A DNA stretch of 16,642 nt from an uncultured Colwellia sp. (lineage in GTDB: Bacteria; Pseudomonadota; Gammaproteobacteria; Enterobacterales; Alteromonadaceae). Within the stretch, counting starts at the first letter, position 1, and every line of letters begins with the position of its first letter. Positions 13,923-16,642 of the stretch are shown in pieces. Made by a program: the position numbers and the translations under genes. Where the stretch lies: contig CAJWBY010000103.1 of assembly GCA_913020705.1 (NCBI GenBank), positions 1-16,642 on the forward strand. Direction: 5' to 3'. Under the pieces are notes generated by a model. It saw only the letters and a list, made by a program, of their open reading frames with translations, had not been told where the DNA came from and did no database searches.

Positions 13923-16642
13923 CTAATTAGACAGTTTACTTTTTTTCTCTACCTGTTCTGCTGAACCTCCTTTTATTTCGCTCAATATACGTTGAGCCTC
14001 AGCTGTATTATTATTGGCTAATAGAATTTCAGCATAGTTTAAAGCGATATCAATGTTTTTCCCTTTCGATAACTCATAGGCTTCTTTAGCTTTCACTAAT
14101 GCTTCTGACTTCTTATCTGATTTCAATAAGGCTTGAGCATAGGTATCAACAACATTGGGGATTTCACCATTTAGATCATAAGCCTGCTTAGAATACTTTA
14201 ACGCTTGGAAAAATTGCCCCTTCTCCATATAAAGCCATGACAGGTTATTTAATACCACAACGTTGGTCGGTATTACTTCAATAAGTTTTTCATACTCTAC
14301 TATGGCCTTATCTTGGTTTTCAGCTAAATACATATTGGCTAAATTTAAACTTACCCTGGGGTGAATTTTATTATCTATTTGTTCTTTATTTGAAAACTGC
14401 TCTAACAATTCAATCGCTTCTGCTTTTTGATTATTGCCTTCTAAAGCAAAGGCAAGATATGTTGCGTTGAGACTGCTAGGTTTTGCAGTATATTGCTGCT
14501 TCAAAGGAGGTATGGCTTCTAAAAAATTTCTATCAAGTAAAAGAATTCTACCTGTTATACCTGCGAGTAAGTCTTTATTAACCTCAAATTTTTCTAACTC
14601 TTTAAATAAAATTTTGGCATCAGAACTAAGGTTATTATCCAGTAATACCTGCATTTTAACTAAATGAAGCATCAAGTTGTTTGGATGTTTTTCATTCGCC
14701 TTTTGTAAAACCCTTAACGCCCTGTCTGGGGATTTTTTATTGGTCCAATAACTTGCTAATAAAAAAGAAGATTCTATATGATAAGGATTTGTCTTCTGCC
14801 ATTCATTTAAAATAGAATAAGCATCTTTTCCATCTGGATTTTTCGCATTAATAGCAAGCATTAATTGCCAGTAACGCTTTGGGGTTTTAACACCAACTTG
14901 ATAGCTATTTAATACTGCGCTTGCTTGCTTAAACTGCTCTAAATATATATATGCTTCTGCCAATAAAACACCATAGTTAATATCATCTATATTTTTTTGT
15001 TGAGCCTGAACAATGACTTTTAATCCATCATCATTTTTATGAAAATCAAAATACTGACTCAAAATTTGAATATTATCAGGATGAACTTTTATTGCACTCT
15101 CCGTTAAGCGTTTTGCCTGTTCGTCATTTTTTCTGAAACTGGCAAGCATTACCTGCTGAATGAGTGCATAAGCATTATCTGGCTCTAACTGTAAGCTTTG
15201 CGTTAATGAAGCTTCGCCTTTCATAAATTCATTATTTTTGAAATGTATGGCTGCTTGTAGGTTATATCCTCCTGCTTTTTCTGGGTATTGCTTCAACCAT
15301 TTCTTAGCTATTTTAGTGGCTCGAGGTAAATTTCCCGACTTGATTGAACTAAAAGCCAACATAAGTTCAGCATCAACAAGTGCAGGATTTTTCTGTAATG
15401 CCAGTTCTAATTTATCGATACCTGAAGGGTCATTCATCATAAGCTTTAGTACACCGATACGAGCTATCTCTTCAGCAGTCATATCTGTTGAGCTTGAAAC
15501 ATAACTCGCCATTTGCTTGGCTTGCTCGTATGCACCAACTTCTAATAACTCATAACTGAGTGTTGATAAAAACTGAGTGTCTTCTTTATTTGTTGAATCA
15601 TAATCGCTTAACGTTTCACTAATATCATCAATCAAACCTAGTTGTAATTGGCTCACCGCAAGCATTCTTCTAGCGGGATGTTCCCCAGAAAGATAAGGGA
15701 GAATATCCTTTAAATTATTAACACTTTGCTCATGATTTTGTAAATAAAAACCACTTGCGCCTGCAATTAATTTCAAACTAAAAGAATTAAAGCCAGAGCT
15801 TAAAGATTGATTTGCATAACGGCTAGCGGCTTTATAGTCTTTGTCTTCAAAACGTGCATTTGCTTTTATGTAGAGTAAAAATGGCTGTGATGGCACATTT
15901 GCTAGAATGGTGTCGGCAATGGCTTCAGCCTCTTTGTATTGACCGTTTTTCAAGAGTGAATCAGCAATAAACAACTGTACCTTGCCTGAGTTGGGTTGCA
16001 TTGCTTGGTATTGCTTAAAGCTATCAACCGCTAAAGCGTAATCTTTCTCAACGGTTGCAATTTGGCCTTGCAACATTAGTGCATCAGCATTATTTGAATT
16101 TGTCTCTAAGATACGAGCAACGAGATTACTTGCAGATTTTGTGTTTTGTTTTGAAAACTCTAAGTAGGCACTCGCTAAAAGGCTATATCCATCTGACCCA
16201 AAAAGTGAAAGTGCTGCATCCACTGTAGCTTGAGCTAGTTCATTATCACCCGTGCGTAATGAGGCCATTGTTTTATAGGCTAGGTATTGAGTACTCCGTA
16301 GCGTTAGAGACGCTTCTTGTTTGCTAAGATCTAAAATATCAGCATCTGATCCCGTCAACATATATGCTCTAGCCAACAAGGGTATAACTTTTTCAATAGA
16401 ATATTTTAATTTGTTAGCTCGTTCTAGCTCTTTTACCGCGCTTTCTGCATCCCCAGCACTTAGATATAGACGACCTAATAAAAATCGAGCACGCGCATTG
16501 TCAACTTCAATCTTAAGTGCATTTTTTAATGAAATAATCGCAGCGTTGTTTTGCTGTTCTAAAATTGCACTCTCTGCTTTAGCTATATAGGTTTGTGCTG
16601 ACTCATTGTCAGAACATGCAGATAAAACTAGAACAACACTTA
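13923..16642 (-). CDS. prsT: XrtA/PEP-CTERM system TPR-repeat lipoprotein PrsT (5' end beyond window)
   Basis: The reading frame is open from the right edge to the TAG at 13923, giving 905 visible residues; only the first few codons are missing. The visible N terminus reads SVVLVLSACSDNE, a lipobox whose cysteine codon is at 16614-16616. The mature protein should therefore be a lipid-anchored envelope protein. That cysteine is the only one visible in the whole chain. The rest is a long array of TPR-type helical pairs, for example DNARARFLLGRLYLSAGD near the start and NVVVLNNLSWLYMEKGQFF near the end. Such arrays are protein-interaction scaffolds. Length, lipobox and TPR content match PrsT, found with EpsH/XrtA exosortase and exopolysaccharide export genes, where it is thought to act in export or assembly. 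A TTG at 16379 is an internal codon, not the start. The gene shares the terminator at 13874-13897 with the converging acyltransferase. Confidence 0.88.
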   Translation of the reverse strand, partial: SVVLVLSACSDNESAQTYIAKAESAILEQQNNAAIISLKNALKIEVDNARARFLLGRLYLSAGDAESAVKELERANKLKYSIEKVIPLLARAYMLTGSDADILDLSKQEASLTLRSTQYLAYKTMASLRTGDNELAQATVDAALSLFGSDGYSLLASAYLEFSKQNTKSASNLVARILETNSNNADALMLQGQIATVEKDYALAVDSFKQYQAMQPNSGKVQLFIADSLLKNGQYKEAEAIADTILANVPSQPFLLYIKANARFEDKDYKAASRYANQSLSSGFNSFSLKLIAGASGFYLQNHEQSVNNLKDILPYLSGEHPARRMLAVSQLQLGLIDDISETLSDYDSTNKEDTQFLSTLSYELLEVGAYEQAKQMASYVSSSTDMTAEEIARIGVLKLMMNDPSGIDKLELALQKNPALVDAELMLAFSSIKSGNLPRATKIAKKWLKQYPEKAGGYNLQAAIHFKNNEFMKGEASLTQSLQLEPDNAYALIQQVMLASFRKNDEQAKRLTESAIKVHPDNIQILSQYFDFHKNDDGLKVIVQAQQKNIDDINYGVLLAEAYIYLEQFKQASAVLNSYQVGVKTPKRYWQLMLAINAKNPDGKDAYSILNEWQKTNPYHIESSFLLASYWTNKKSPDRALRVLQKANEKHPNNLMLHLVKMQVLLDNNLSSDAKILFKELEKFEVNKDLLAGITGRILLLDRNFLEAIPPLKQQYTAKPSSLNATYLAFALEGNNQKAEAIELLEQFSNKEQIDNKIHPRVSLNLANMYLAENQDKAIVEYEKLIEVIPTNVVVLNNLSWLYMEKGQFFQALKYSKQAYDLNGEIPNVVDTYAQALLKSDKKSEALVKAKEAYELSKGKNIDIALNYAEILLANNNTAEAQRILSEIKGGSAEQVEKKSKLSN

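Noticed and set aside
14434..16590. Several plus-strand open readings inside prsT
   Set aside because: They lie antisense to a continuous TPR-coding frame and have no start signals or recognisable domains.
1..16642. CRISPR array, tRNA, rRNA, insertion sequence or prophage remnants
   Set aside because: No regularly spaced repeats, cloverleaf-like segments, transposase genes or phage genes were seen on either strand.

Overview
The window reads as chromosomal DNA of a low-GC marine gammaproteobacterium, most like Colwellia or a related member of the Alteromonadales. This rests on the AT-rich codon use, the gammaproteobacterial gene order yibN-grxC-secB-gpsA divergent from gpmI-envC-yibQ, a Cpx two-component system, and a right end that carries PEP-CTERM/exosortase-associated genes. 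Genus is an inference from gene content and base composition; no database search was run.

Layout. Positions 1-79 hold the 5' end of an exported protein on the minus strand, probably CpxP-like. It diverges from cpxR-cpxA (251-2366), and a CpxR-type direct repeat lies between them. A PldB-type lysophospholipase (2431-3471) follows and meets fieF, a cation efflux gene on the minus strand, so closely that the stop codons overlap. fieF diverges from trmL (4488-4952) across an intergenic region with a perfect 10-bp inverted repeat. trmL converges on the minus-strand cluster yibN-grxC-secB-gpsA (7336 down to 5000). Across a 251-bp divergent promoter region lies gpmI-envC-yibQ (7588-11168). This central part is housekeeping: tRNA modification, glycerol-3-phosphate synthesis, protein export, thiol redox, glycolysis and cell-separation amidase activation.

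The right third is more accessory. A periplasmic trypsin-like protease without a PDZ domain (minus, 11176-11952) diverges from a patatin-like phospholipase (12105-12929). This is followed by a GNAT/LuxI-like acyltransferase of the PEP-CTERM/exosortase-associated type (13029-13847). A bidirectional terminator separates the acyltransferase from prsT, which runs off the right edge. prsT encodes a very long TPR lipoprotein of the XrtA/PEP-CTERM exopolysaccharide system, and its lipobox is visible inside the window. No exosortase, PEP-CTERM substrate or prsK/prsR gene lies in the window.

Most of the window is well explained. The part most worth following is the patatin-acyltransferase-PrsT group. 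The acyltransferase keeps LuxI-like catalytic positions, and the neighbouring patatin could supply or remodel acyl chains, but the sequence does not prove a link. Smaller points are an unusual CFYC redox motif in GrxC, an inverted repeat and misplaced TATAAT box in front of trmL, and an 11-bp-period CpxR site. No stretch longer than about 300 bases lacks a gene. I saw no tRNA, rRNA, CRISPR array or insertion sequence.
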